A stretch of DNA of 41,972 nt from Acidobacteriaceae bacterium (GTDB taxonomy: Bacteria; Acidobacteriota; Terriglobia; Terriglobales; Acidobacteriaceae). The position numbers and the translations under genes are program-made. Of this stretch, positions 9,556 to 18,800 are shown in pieces. The stretch is taken from contig JASHSG010000036.1 of NCBI GenBank assembly GCA_030040935.1, positions 1 through 41,972 of the forward strand, given 5' to 3'. Below the pieces are notes generated by a model, which saw nothing but the letters and a program-made list of their open reading frames with translations, made no database searches and was not told where the DNA came from. The stretch's first letter is position 1. The number at the start of each line of letters is the position of its first letter.

Positions 9556-10785
9556 ATGAAGTGGAAGTTGATGACACGGAAGGCCATGCTTTTTGCGGGG
9601 CTCGCGTGTTGCGCGGTTCAGGCGCTTGGGCAGGGCGAGCAGCCAACGGAGGCAGAGAAGAAATCTGCGACGACGATCGTTCTGCCGCCCTCGCCAAAGG
9701 CGCTCCTACCTGACAGCTTCGACGGCTGGGTGACGACGGGACCATCCAAGGTCGTGACCGACGCGGTCGAGGTTGATCCGGCCAACGCGGCAGCCCTCAA
9801 AGAGTATGGGTTTAATGCCGCGGCGGTGGCCGACTACAAGCGCGAGAGCGAAACGCTCGGCATGCGCGCGCTGCGTTTCGATGACGCCAGCGGGGCTTAC
9901 GGCGCGTACACCTACTATCGCCAAAATGGCTGGCCCAGAGAAGAGATCGGGACGGGAGCGGCCTCGGACCACAATCGCGTTCTATTTTGGCAAGGGACGA
10001 CCGTGGTGGATGCGACGTTTTCGCGGATCGGACCGATGACGGCTGGAGAACTGCGCGAGATCGCGCACCAGCTTCCCGTGCCGACCGGAAACCGGGCGAT
10101 GATCCCGCCCATCCTCGCGAACCTTCCCAAAGCTCAACTGGACGGGCAGACGACGCACTACGCGGAGGGGCCGGCCGGCTACGCCGGATCGGGGGGTGTG
10201 CTGCCGCCGTCGCTGGTGGATTTCGACAAGGGCGCCGAAACGGTGACGGCCAATTACTCACTGACTTCAGGAGCGGCGACTTTGACCATCATTGACTACC
10301 CGACGCCACAGATCGCAGAGGCGCAGGAGGCGGCCATTCGCGCGTATCTGAAGGCCGGCAGCCAGGCGCAGCCGCCGTGGCCGAAGCCTTTGACCGACTC
10401 CGACCAGGCATCGCTGGAGGTGCGCCACAGTGGGCCCCTGGTGGCGTTGGTGAGCGGCGACGCGGTTCCCGACGACAGTCATCGGCTGCTCGAGTCAGTT
10501 CACTTCGAAGCCAGCTTGACGGGGATTCCGCAGCCTGTGGAATCAGAGGTGGAGAAGACCAGCAGGCTGCTGTTGGGGATTGCTGTGCTGACGTTGATCG
10601 GGGCGACCGCGGCAGTCGTGCTGGGAGGGTTCCTGGGCGGTGGGAGAGCCCTTTATCGCATGGCGCGCGGCAAACCGATCTCGTCGGTCTACGACGAGGA
10701 GTTTATTCATCTCGATTTGGCTGAGAAATGGGACGAAAGAATCGAAGTGGTTGAGGTCATTGAGAGACCGAATCCGGAAGGTTAA
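9556..10785 (+). CDS. Secreted/membrane-anchored protein of unknown function (possibly DUF6599-like)
   Basis: Signal peptide (AMLFAGLACCAVQALGQG), LLPDSFDGW motif, C-terminal TM (LLLGIAVLTLIGATAAVVLGGFLGGG) and short cytoplasmic tail; start placed at MKWKLM inside the 9520 ORF. Confidence 0.75.
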   Translation: MKWKLMTRKAMLFAGLACCAVQALGQGEQPTEAEKKSATTIVLPPSPKALLPDSFDGWVTTGPSKVVTDAVEVDPANAAALKEYGFNAAAVADYKRESETLGMRALRFDDASGAYGAYTYYRQNGWPREEIGTGAASDHNRVLFWQGTTVVDATFSRIGPMTAGELREIAHQLPVPTGNRAMIPPILANLPKAQLDGQTTHYAEGPAGYAGSGGVLPPSLVDFDKGAETVTANYSLTSGAATLTIIDYPTPQIAEAQEAAIRAYLKAGSQAQPPWPKPLTDSDQASLEVRHSGPLVALVSGDAVPDDSHRLLESVHFEASLTGIPQPVESEVEKTSRLLLGIAVLTLIGATAAVVLGGFLGGGRALYRMARGKPISSVYDEEFIHLDLAEKWDERIEVVEVIERPNPEG

Positions 10786-10911
10786 CGCTGCTCGGTCTCT
10801 GTGGAAAAAGGGACGCAAACCCGAAGAAACACTACGAAATCACGGGAAATGCCGGAGGATTTGAGGCGAATAATCAGCGAATAAAAGAACCCTCTGCGGC
10901 GCAGCGTTTTA

Positions 10912-10949
10912 TTGTTAAAACATTGAAACACCAACACTTATTTTAACAA
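10912..10949. repeat. Perfect 9-bp inverted repeat TTGTTAAAA-N20-TTTTAACAA in an AT-rich block
   Basis: TTGTTAAAA at 10912-10920 and its reverse complement TTTTAACAA at 10941-10949, immediately upstream of the -35 at 10960. Confidence 0.75.
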
Positions 10950-10959
10950 ACATTTTCTC

Positions 10960-10988
10960 TTGACACTGCCTCCCCCCGCTCCTAGTAT
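10960..10988 (+). promoter_or_regulatory. Strong sigma70-like promoter, TTGACA-N17-TAGTAT
   Basis: Consensus -35 TTGACA (10960-10965), 17-bp spacer, -10 TAGTAT (10983-10988), preceded by an AT-rich UP-like element. Confidence 0.7.
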
Positions 10989-10994
10989 GCAGCC

Positions 10995-11080
10995 AGAAAG
11001 TTCTGATGGGTTTGGCTCCGTTGGAACTATTCTCCCTGAGGAGAGAGCTGCCCTGTTGCCGGGCGGCTCTTTCCGTTTTT
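10995..11080 (+). ncRNA. Candidate small RNA, ~85 nt, ending in an intrinsic terminator
   Basis: Lies between the promoter at 10960-10988 and a terminator hairpin; no CDS with support in 10786-11603. Confidence 0.45.
11040..11080 (+). terminator. Intrinsic terminator of the candidate sRNA
   Basis: GGAGAGAGCTGCCC-TGTTGCC-GGGCGGCTCTTTCC-GTTTTT: about 14-bp stem including G-U pairs, then a T run. Confidence 0.65.
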
Positions 11081-11603
11081 GCGCCTGATTCGGCCGGCTT
11101 GCTTGAGTTCCGGGGCTCAGCCGGCACTGGCTTGGCCCATCGCCGGTCGGATTGTCCACGTTGCCAGGAATTGGCAGGGTCGACCGCGGCGAGAATTGGG
11201 TCTGCAGCGCCACAGGCCGAGCTTGAGGACGGAATGAGGCCGGGACCTCGCGCTTGGGACTTCTCGATGATCGCGGGTGAAATCGGGCGATCTGCAATCG
11301 CGCGCGCCCGATTGAGCTGGCCGGCAGCGACGAGGATGTGCGGGCCAGCCATCCCAATGAGCTAAAGACCCGGCAGCTCTTTCATTCTCGCGCGATTCGG
11401 GAATCATTCCCTGGGGCGCTCAATCCAGATTTCGATACCGCGCCGTCTCATCACTTCAGGTAGCTGCCGCGTTTCTCAGCTGTTTCGCAATCGCAGGGGA
11501 CAGTTTTTGGACCGAAGGCACACGTTCGAAGCTGCGCCGGGCGCGGCTTTACCTCGATTCGGCGCGACGATACAATCGAAAAGCGGGACAAAGAGAAAAT
11601 CGA

Positions 11604-11679
11604 GCCGACGTAGCTCAGTTGGTAGAGCAGCTGATTCGTAATCAGCAGGTCGTCAGTTCAAGTCTGACCGTCGGCTCCA
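11604..11679 (+). tRNA. tRNA-Thr(CGT), 3' CCA encoded
   Basis: GCCGACGTAGCTCAGTTGGTAGAGCAGCTGATTCGTAATCAGCAGGTCGTCAGTTCAAGTCTGACCGTCGGCTCCA: full cloverleaf, anticodon loop TTCGTAA. Confidence 0.96.
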
Positions 11680-11778
11680 GATTCGATCAGCGCAGAATCG
11701 CTGCTGGCCAGTTCGTCCGAACCCGCGCGTCGCGCAGCCGCCCTTCCAGATTAATTCATCGAATGCGGCGCACCTCAA

Positions 11779-14700
11779 TCAGTCGGGCACAACAAACAAG
11801 GTGATGGATTGCGCTGGGAACGTATAGTTGCCAATGGTACTCGTTGTGCTGCCTGCCGCGGGAGGCGTGACGCTGACGGCGGCCTCTTGCACGATTGCGG
11901 TCAGATTGGCATTGCTGTACTGGTACACCTGCGCGTTCGTGCCGGCCGTTGAAGTGAAGTTTTCCACGCTGATACTCGAGGTAAGTGAACCATAGGTCTT
12001 GTTGATGACGATCACGGTAATGGCGTTGTCGGAAGTTCGCTGTGCGCCGAAGACCGCGAGCTGCCCCTCGCCGTTGCCGGTTGATGCCGTGCTGGTTGCG
12101 TAAAGATATGTGTTGCCAAAGGTCGAGTCGTTCCCGTCGTAGTTGCGGTACATGGCAAAGGCGTAGTTCCCGGGACCCTGAGAACTGTAATTCGTAGTCG
12201 GCCAAAAGGCGCCCATACCCAGATTCTGACGCCCGAAGATTCCGAGTATGTCGGCCTGCACGACCGCGCCGTTGATCGATTCCAGGCCGCCGAAGTTGTA
12301 TTCGTCGATCGAGGTTTTCGTGCCCGGGTAATCGTTGGCGACCCACGTTTGCAGCATGGGAATCACTTGCGGAGCCTGTGCCGGCACGGTGCAACTGGAG
12401 GTGTAGTCCGGGTCGGTAATGTAGTTCGGCTGCTGATAACCGCCGTATGCCGGGGCTACAAAATTATCGGGGTCCTTATAGGTCGAGTCCCAGAAGACGC
12501 GCGTTCCATTCATGCGCTCGATTTGCTCCTGGGTGTCACCCGCCGTCGTAAAGGCCACTGAGTTGCCGCTGTTGACCGGATACTGGGGCGCAAAATAGCT
12601 GTGGACGTCAACATAATCGAGCAGCCGGATGCCATACTGCTGCGAATAGCTGTTGAATTGCTGCAGGTAGTACTCGATCATGGGCACGCCGCCGTGGGCC
12701 TCGCGGTCGATGGGATTACTCCATGGCTGGTAACACGGTCCTGAACTCCATCCGCTTTCGATGTCCTTCTTGGAATAAAAGTAGGCCCACCAGTAGTCAA
12801 TGACCGGCCCGCTGACCAGGGCTGTGGGATCGGCGGTCTTGATGGCCAAGGCAGTGCCAATTCCATTGTTGGTCACCTCATCGTAAGTGAAAGCGACCGG
12901 ATGGACATCACGATGCACTGCATCCCACCAGGTGGGCTCATTGTCGAGATCCCAGATGGCTACTCCATTGCCACTGGCGCCGCTGCCATATCCGGTCACG
13001 ATCGAGTTGACCCAGGCGCCCGGCCAGGTCCCATCGGCCCAGGTTCCTGTGACAGAGCCGGGGGCAGGCGCGCTCAAAATGCTCGGCGGGGCCTCCTGGG
13101 TGCTGGTGATTGCAGCAATCGTGTTGCTGCCGTACAGATCACAGCCGCCCGAAGATGAGCAACCGTTGGTCCCATCGGGATCAATACCGTCGCCGCAACT
13201 CCCGTTGTAGCTCTCCTGGCCCGGATAAGCTGTCTTGGTGAAGCTGCAGGCCCCGGAAACGCCGTTCGAAACCCAACCGAGCACCGGCACTGTGCCCAAG
13301 GCGGCGGATCCTGCTGCATCGACGGCTGGAAAGAACTGCGTGAAATTCTCACCGGTTCCGGAGTTGGGGAACATGAAGGCGGCGCCGTCGCCGTTTTCAA
13401 AGTAATAGTCCGAGGCGGAATTGGTCCATCCGTTTTGGTAGTTGTAGCGCGACGTGTCGTCGCCGCCCCAGCGCAGAATACCGGGATTGGCAACCTTTTC
13501 CGAGGCCGGATCCAGATCGTACGCATTCATCCCATAGACGTAGGGGCTGATGGTGTGCGGGTTTTCATTGGGGTTCGATGGCGTGCCTAGATCCACGGCC
13601 AGGGCCGGTCCGGCTGCCGTGACCGGTGGGCTCAACGTGACGGTCGCGCTGCCGCTTACGTTTGTGAATCCGGTCATCGTACTCGTGGCTGTAACGGTGA
13701 CGGTCGCCGGAGCCGGATACGGCGTGTTGTAAAGCCCCGCAGAACTGATGTCGCCCGGGCTCAGCGAGCTCCCAGTGGGAGCGGCCACCGACCAGGTGAC
13801 CCCGTCGCTGTAGCTGCCAGTGCCCTGCACCGTGGCCGTGAATTGCTGCTGCGTGCCAATGGTCGCTGTGGTGGGTGTCACGATAATCGAAGTAATTCCC
13901 GGCTGGTTGTAGTTCGCCGTTACCGTCGTATTTGCGCTGATGGTTAGATTGCAGACGGAGCCGCTCGATCCGCTCGTTGATGCGCATCCGCTCCAGGAGA
14001 CAAATGAATAAGTGTTATCGGTGAGAGCAGCGCTCAGTGCTATCTGCGTGCCACCGTAGTACGACAGCGTGAACGGCGTTGAACCGCCCGTCTTTGCGCT
14101 GTTGTCTGCCGGACTCGCAGTGATCGAAATGCCGCTCGAGGGTCCTGCCGAATCCACCGTCAGTATGTAGGCGGCAGGCGTGTTTACCGTTACCGATCCC
14201 AAACCGGTGGCGCTGGTGTACGTGGATGAACTCGCAGCGTCAGGTGTGTAGCTTCCGGTCAACTCATCCGTTCCGGTGGCCAGTGAGCTCGCCGGAATAT
14301 TGATCTGAGCGCTGCCGTTCACGAGTACAGTCGCGGACGGAGTGTCGTATCCGCCGCCGCTCAGCGTCACCGAGCCGGTCGGCGTGGGGGCGCCGGCGCC
14401 GCCGCTCACGGCGACCGTCACAGCCAATGGCTGATTCTCAGCGATGCTCGAAGCACCCGGAGTGACCGTCACAGTGGGAGTTGCCGGGTTCACCGTTACG
14501 CTCACCGAGCCCGTCACGATGTTGTAGTCGGTCGAGTCGGTGGGCGTAAAGGTCACGCTCTCGCCAGGTGTTCCGCCGCTGGGCACGATGGTGGATGTAG
14601 TCCATGCAAACGCTCCGGGTACTGACGCCATTCCGCCGCTCAATGTCGAAGATGCCAGCGTCTGGCCGTAAGTGATCGCGCTCGCCGCAGGCCACGCCGA

Positions 14701-15270
14701 CACCACCGGCGTAGCTTTGTTCACCGTCACACTCGCCGAGCCCACCACCGCGTTGTAATCCGTGGTGTCGGCGGGCGTGAAGGTCACGCTCTCGCTCGGA
14801 GTTCCGGCGCCGGGGGCCGTGGCGGGTGTCGTAAAGGCAAAGGTGCCCGCCGTTGACGCTGTTCCGCCGCTCAGTGTCGAAGATGCCAGCGTCTGGCCGT
14901 AGGTGATCGCGCTCGCCGCAGGCCACGCCGACACCGTCGGCATCGCCTTGTTCACGATCAGGCTCACCGAACCCACCACCGCGTTGTAATTGGCCGCGTC
15001 GGCGGGAGTGAAGGTCACACTCTCGCTGGGGGTCCCAGCGCCAGGCGCCGTTGCGGGCGTCGTCCAGGCAAACGTGCCGGATACCGATGCCGTGCCGCCG
15101 CTGAGTGTGGACGAAGCCAGCGTCTGGCCATAGGTGATTGCGCTGGCCGAAGGCCAAACAGAAACCGTCGGCGTGGTGATGGAAGCTGTGCCTCCGCCGC
15201 CGCATGCAGTGACCCATAGCAATGCCAGAAAACTCGACCAAAGCGCCGCTCGCCTTCTCTTCACGCTCAT
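11779..15270 (-). CDS. Secreted/lipoprotein glycoside hydrolase family 44 (endoglucanase/xyloglucanase-type) with three N-terminal MBG-like Ig modules
   Basis: Lipobox LLWVTACGGGG; three 77-aa repeats (VSAWPAASAITYGQTLASSTLSGGTAS...); catalytic region LRWGGDDTSRYNYQNGWTNSASDYYFENGDG, WDLDNEPTWWDAVHRDVHP (acid/base NEP), KTSIDEYNFGG (nucleophile), as expected for GH44. Start set at MSVKRRR rather than the 15390 ORF start. Confidence 0.88.
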   Translation of the reverse strand: MSVKRRRAALWSSFLALLWVTACGGGGTASITTPTVSVWPSASAITYGQTLASSTLSGGTASVSGTFAWTTPATAPGAGTPSESVTFTPADAANYNAVVGSVSLIVNKAMPTVSAWPAASAITYGQTLASSTLSGGTASTAGTFAFTTPATAPGAGTPSESVTFTPADTTDYNAVVGSASVTVNKATPVVSAWPAASAITYGQTLASSTLSGGMASVPGAFAWTTSTIVPSGGTPGESVTFTPTDSTDYNIVTGSVSVTVNPATPTVTVTPGASSIAENQPLAVTVAVSGGAGAPTPTGSVTLSGGGYDTPSATVLVNGSAQINIPASSLATGTDELTGSYTPDAASSSTYTSATGLGSVTVNTPAAYILTVDSAGPSSGISITASPADNSAKTGGSTPFTLSYYGGTQIALSAALTDNTYSFVSWSGCASTSGSSGSVCNLTISANTTVTANYNQPGITSIIVTPTTATIGTQQQFTATVQGTGSYSDGVTWSVAAPTGSSLSPGDISSAGLYNTPYPAPATVTVTATSTMTGFTNVSGSATVTLSPPVTAAGPALAVDLGTPSNPNENPHTISPYVYGMNAYDLDPASEKVANPGILRWGGDDTSRYNYQNGWTNSASDYYFENGDGAAFMFPNSGTGENFTQFFPAVDAAGSAALGTVPVLGWVSNGVSGACSFTKTAYPGQESYNGSCGDGIDPDGTNGCSSSGGCDLYGSNTIAAITSTQEAPPSILSAPAPGSVTGTWADGTWPGAWVNSIVTGYGSGASGNGVAIWDLDNEPTWWDAVHRDVHPVAFTYDEVTNNGIGTALAIKTADPTALVSGPVIDYWWAYFYSKKDIESGWSSGPCYQPWSNPIDREAHGGVPMIEYYLQQFNSYSQQYGIRLLDYVDVHSYFAPQYPVNSGNSVAFTTAGDTQEQIERMNGTRVFWDSTYKDPDNFVAPAYGGYQQPNYITDPDYTSSCTVPAQAPQVIPMLQTWVANDYPGTKTSIDEYNFGGLESINGAVVQADILGIFGRQNLGMGAFWPTTNYSSQGPGNYAFAMYRNYDGNDSTFGNTYLYATSTASTGNGEGQLAVFGAQRTSDNAITVIVINKTYGSLTSSISVENFTSTAGTNAQVYQYSNANLTAIVQEAAVSVTPPAAGSTTSTIGNYTFPAQSITLFVVPD
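14475..15190 (-). repeat. Three tandem 231-bp MBG/Ig-like coding repeats in the GH44 gene
   Basis: The motif cgtctggc(c/c)(g/a)taggtgat recurs at 14659, 14890 and 15121 (exact 231-bp period). Confidence 0.85.
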
Positions 15271-15585
15271 TTTTGTCAGTCCTTCTCTCGTAATCGGCGC
15301 CCGGTTTTGCTTCTCTAGCCCCGGCCGAATTCTTTCCCCGGCCGCTCTGGCTGAATGCCGTACTGACGCGTCATCGCGCATGTGGCACAATCGGGCTTAA
15401 ACATGCTTGTCGTGCTTCTTGCCGAGGCTATGGATGTATAGTCGGACGGAATCCGGCTGGCATTCGTTAGAAATCAAGCCCAAGCCGATCTCGTTCCCGG
15501 TGCGCTTGCAAATACCTTGAATCAGCATCTTTTCGACGGCAGGCCCATTTTATGACTGGCTTGGTCGAACGCGAAACCATATGAG

Positions 15586-15762
15586 TTACGAAAGGCACAT
15601 GCGCGGAAAGCATGAGACCGGATCAGGAATCCTCGTAAGCCGCTCGACCATGCGCAAGGCGCCGTGCTTTTGAGGGAACGGAACCTGGATACCATCAATC
15701 GACTCACCCCGGGCCAACTTCATATCCGGCATAGTCCCTGCTTCAGGTTTGACTTTACGCAT
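15586..15762 (-). CDS. Small hypothetical ORF (58 aa), possibly a gene remnant
   Basis: MRKVKPEAGTMPDMKLARGESIDGIQVPFPQKHGALRMVERLTRIPDPVSCFPRMCLS; below the ORF-track cutoff, composition looks protein-like, no clear RBS. Confidence 0.2.
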   Translation of the reverse strand: MRKVKPEAGTMPDMKLARGESIDGIQVPFPQKHGALRMVERLTRIPDPVSCFPRMCLS

Positions 15763-15775
15763 CAGAATTCAAGAT

Positions 15776-15814
15776 CAAAAAACCACGGCCTCTCCGTAAA
15801 AGAAGAGGCCGTGG
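15776..15814 (-). terminator. Intrinsic terminator of the 15836-20263 gene
   Basis: Reverse complement CCACGGCCTCT-TCTTTTACGG-AGAGGCCGTGG-TTTTTT: perfect 11-bp stem plus T6. Confidence 0.92.
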
Positions 15815-15835
15815 GAAGTTAGGAACCAATCCGGT

Positions 15836-18800
15836 TTACTGTTCGACGAACACCGAGATCGGCACCGTCTGGGTAACTCCGCCGCCAGTGGCCGTAATCG
15901 TCACGACGGTGTTGGTGCCCTTCGGCGGGGCCGGCGGTCCGTTATAGGCGCCGCAGCCGGAAAGCTGAATGGCCCCGATCACACCCGCGATCAGCACCAG
16001 AGCCAACATCAGACCGCGCCGTTTCTTCCAGCCAAAGAAGCACAGAGCAATTGCGAACGTTGCTCCAGCCGGGAGGAACGGGTTGGAACGGTGTTGGAGA
16101 GACGCCGTGTTGCTGTCGGTGATCGTCAGGATAGTGCTGGTGGTCCCCGGCGGCGTTATGGTTGCGGGGTTGAAGACGAAGGTCACGCCTGACGGCGCAC
16201 CGCTGCTCGTGAAGGTGATGGGCACTGTGAATGCGGGGTTCGGCACGATCGTGATCGTGACGGTAGCAGAACTACCGGGCCCCACGGTTACTGAGGGTTG
16301 AGCCCCGATGGTGAAGTCAGGCGGTATCACCTGGAGGGTGTAGGTTGAGGCTCCACTCGCGCTGGGCGTATAACCCGCCAGCGTGGCAACAGCCGTGACG
16401 GTCACCGTGGCTGGATAGGTTTCAGCCGTGAGGGTAATGGCGCCCGCGTAAGTCTTGGCGGTTGAGCTGGTCAGCGGATTCGAGCCGTCCGTGGTGTAGA
16501 GGATGGCAGCGCCGGACGTAGAATCCGTGATGGTCGCGGTGTTCGACGTCCCGATGATCAGCGTGCTTCCGGTAGCTGGGCTGATTACCGGTGTTGCCAC
16601 TTGACCCAGCGGAGTTACAGCGACGGACCCCATGACCTGAGTCGCCGCCGCGTAATCGGCGTTGCCTGCCTGGTTAGCGTCGACCACGATGGTTCCCAGA
16701 CCGGTGGCGGTGAGAGTGCTACCGCTCAACGATCCGGCGCCCGCAGTGCTGGAGGCATCGAGTGTGAAGGTAACCGGGTTGCCGGACGCACCGCCGGTTG
16801 CCGACAGAGTTTCCGCCTTGCCGTAGCCGAGCGGAGTTGTCGGATTGAAGGTAATGGTCTGAGCGGCCTGGTTGACGACGATGGTACCGGTCACCGCGCC
16901 CGCAGCCAGGTAGTTAGCATTTCCAGCCTGACTCGCCGCGATCATGATTGTGCCGACTCCCGTAATGGTCAGGGTCGCGTTGTTCGTGCCGCTGAGGGTG
17001 CCAGGTCCGGACGTGAGAGAGAAGGTGACCGGATTGCCAGATCCACCACCGGACGCGCTCAGCGTGATCGGAGTGGTGCTGTAAGACACCGGTGAGGTCG
17101 GTTTGAAGGTGATCGTCTGCGGGGCCTGGGTGACGTCAATCGTGATCTGCACCTGAGGCGCGGCGGCATAGATCGGTGTGCCCGTCGTGGTGCCCGCCTG
17201 GTTGGCGTCGATGATCAGGGTACCCGCACCGGTGATGGTCAGGGTTGTCCCGTTGGTGCCGCTTACTGCCCCAACGCCCGCGGTACTTCCAGCGTCAACA
17301 CTGAACACGACCGGATTGCCGGAAGCGCCGCCGGTTGCCGACAACGTGTACGGGCCGCCGCCAAAGACGACCGGCGAAGTGATGCCGGCGAAGTCGGTGA
17401 TGGCCTGTGCGGTCGCGGCGCTGCCACTGACGGCGAAACCGCTGCCAGTGCTTCCGTTCACCGTGTCGTCCACGGTCAACGTGGATGAGACAGCGCCCGA
17501 AGCAGAGGCGGTGGGCGTGAAGGTGATGGTTGTCGGCAAGGATGAACCGCCGCCGAAGGTCAAGGCATCGCATCCGGCGGGCGCGGTCAAGGCGCCGGTG
17601 AACTCCGTGTCTCCGGAGGTGATGGTCAGCACCGGCGGATTGGTGCAGCCAAAGTCATCGAGCACCCAGACGTTGGTGGCCGTGGTTGGGGCCGCCGAAG
17701 AAGCCTGGCCAAGCACCGTCACCGAGCCAATGGCATTGAACGCCATCGTGTCGCTGCCGTTGTTGTAGCCGGCATAGTAGAAGTTGCCCTTGGTGTCAGA
17801 GGCGATCACCTTGGCGCCCGGTGCCGCGAGAGCAATCGGATTGGCCCATTCAAGGGTTCCTGAGTTGTTCAGGATTTCGTAGATGCCGGTGTACTGATCG
17901 GCAAAATACACATTGTTCTTTGAATCGATCGAAACCGCATCGATCTCGTTGTTGTACTTGCAAGGCGCCGCGGTGCAGACCGGTGTTTCGGTCTCGAGCA
18001 GCGTGGGAGCGGCCGCATAGCCCGTCGTCACCCCATTGAAGCCTGCGCTGGTGCTGGTTTTCAGCTCCTGCAGGTCAGAAGAGTGGCTGTAGGATGAGCC
18101 GCCTACGTCGATCAGGGAGTCGGTGAAGAATACATTGTCATTGGAATCGATGGAGATGGCGCCGACATAATACTGATCTGAAGCCGCATCGGAAGGAACC
18201 GTTTCGGCGTAGAGCAGGATCGGAGCCGTCGGCGTCGCACCGTAGAGGCAAGTCGGACCGCACTCAAGGATGGAGTACGGCTGGTTTGTAACGGTCGTCG
18301 AAGGCGACTCGTCGCTGGTGGTGATGAAGAGATTGCCATTCTTGTCGAAGTTAATGCCTGCGATACCAAAGGCAATCGTCCCATTGCCGACCACGATCTG
18401 GCAGATTCCCGCGTTGTCGGGCGCTACTCCATCGCCTTTGCAGGTGGGAGCGGCGGTGACTTGCGCGGCCGTGAAAGTGGGATAGGCTCCGCTGATAACG
18501 GGGAGCTTGATGATGGTATTGCCATATTCGTTTCCGGCGTAGGCATAGCCCGAGCTGTCAATGGCAACGGCGCCGACGCCGTTCAATGGCCCCAGATTCG
18601 CAACCACGGTGCCCGTGGAGGTGAACTGCTGGAGATCATTGCCATACGAGCTGCCTGCGAGGACGGCGCCCAACGTGGAGTTCAAGGCCATGGTGCCGCT
18701 ATCGGACGCATCCGCGCCGAAGACGCCGCCGCCCGTGAATGCCGCACCCCAGGTGTTCTGGCTAACCGAGGAGATGCTTCCGGCCTTGGCGATCACTGAA

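Noticed and set aside
11006-11365. 119-aa ORF downstream of the strong promoter at 10960
   Set aside because: It would have to read through the intrinsic terminator at 11040-11080, has no good RBS and no protein-like composition; an sRNA fits better.
14475-15190. Repeat array considered as CRISPR-like
   Set aside because: The 231-bp period is in-frame Ig-module coding repeat without short repeats or unique spacers; no cas genes nearby.
14438-15241. 267-aa frame-shifted ORF over the GH44 modules
   Set aside because: Alternate frame of the same 231-bp repeats; repetitive and Arg-rich, the main GH44 frame explains the sequence.
11604-15270. tRNA-Thr as integration site of a genomic island starting at 11.7 kb
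   Set aside because: No integrase and no recognised direct repeat of the tRNA 3' end elsewhere in the window; the island idea is unsupported here.
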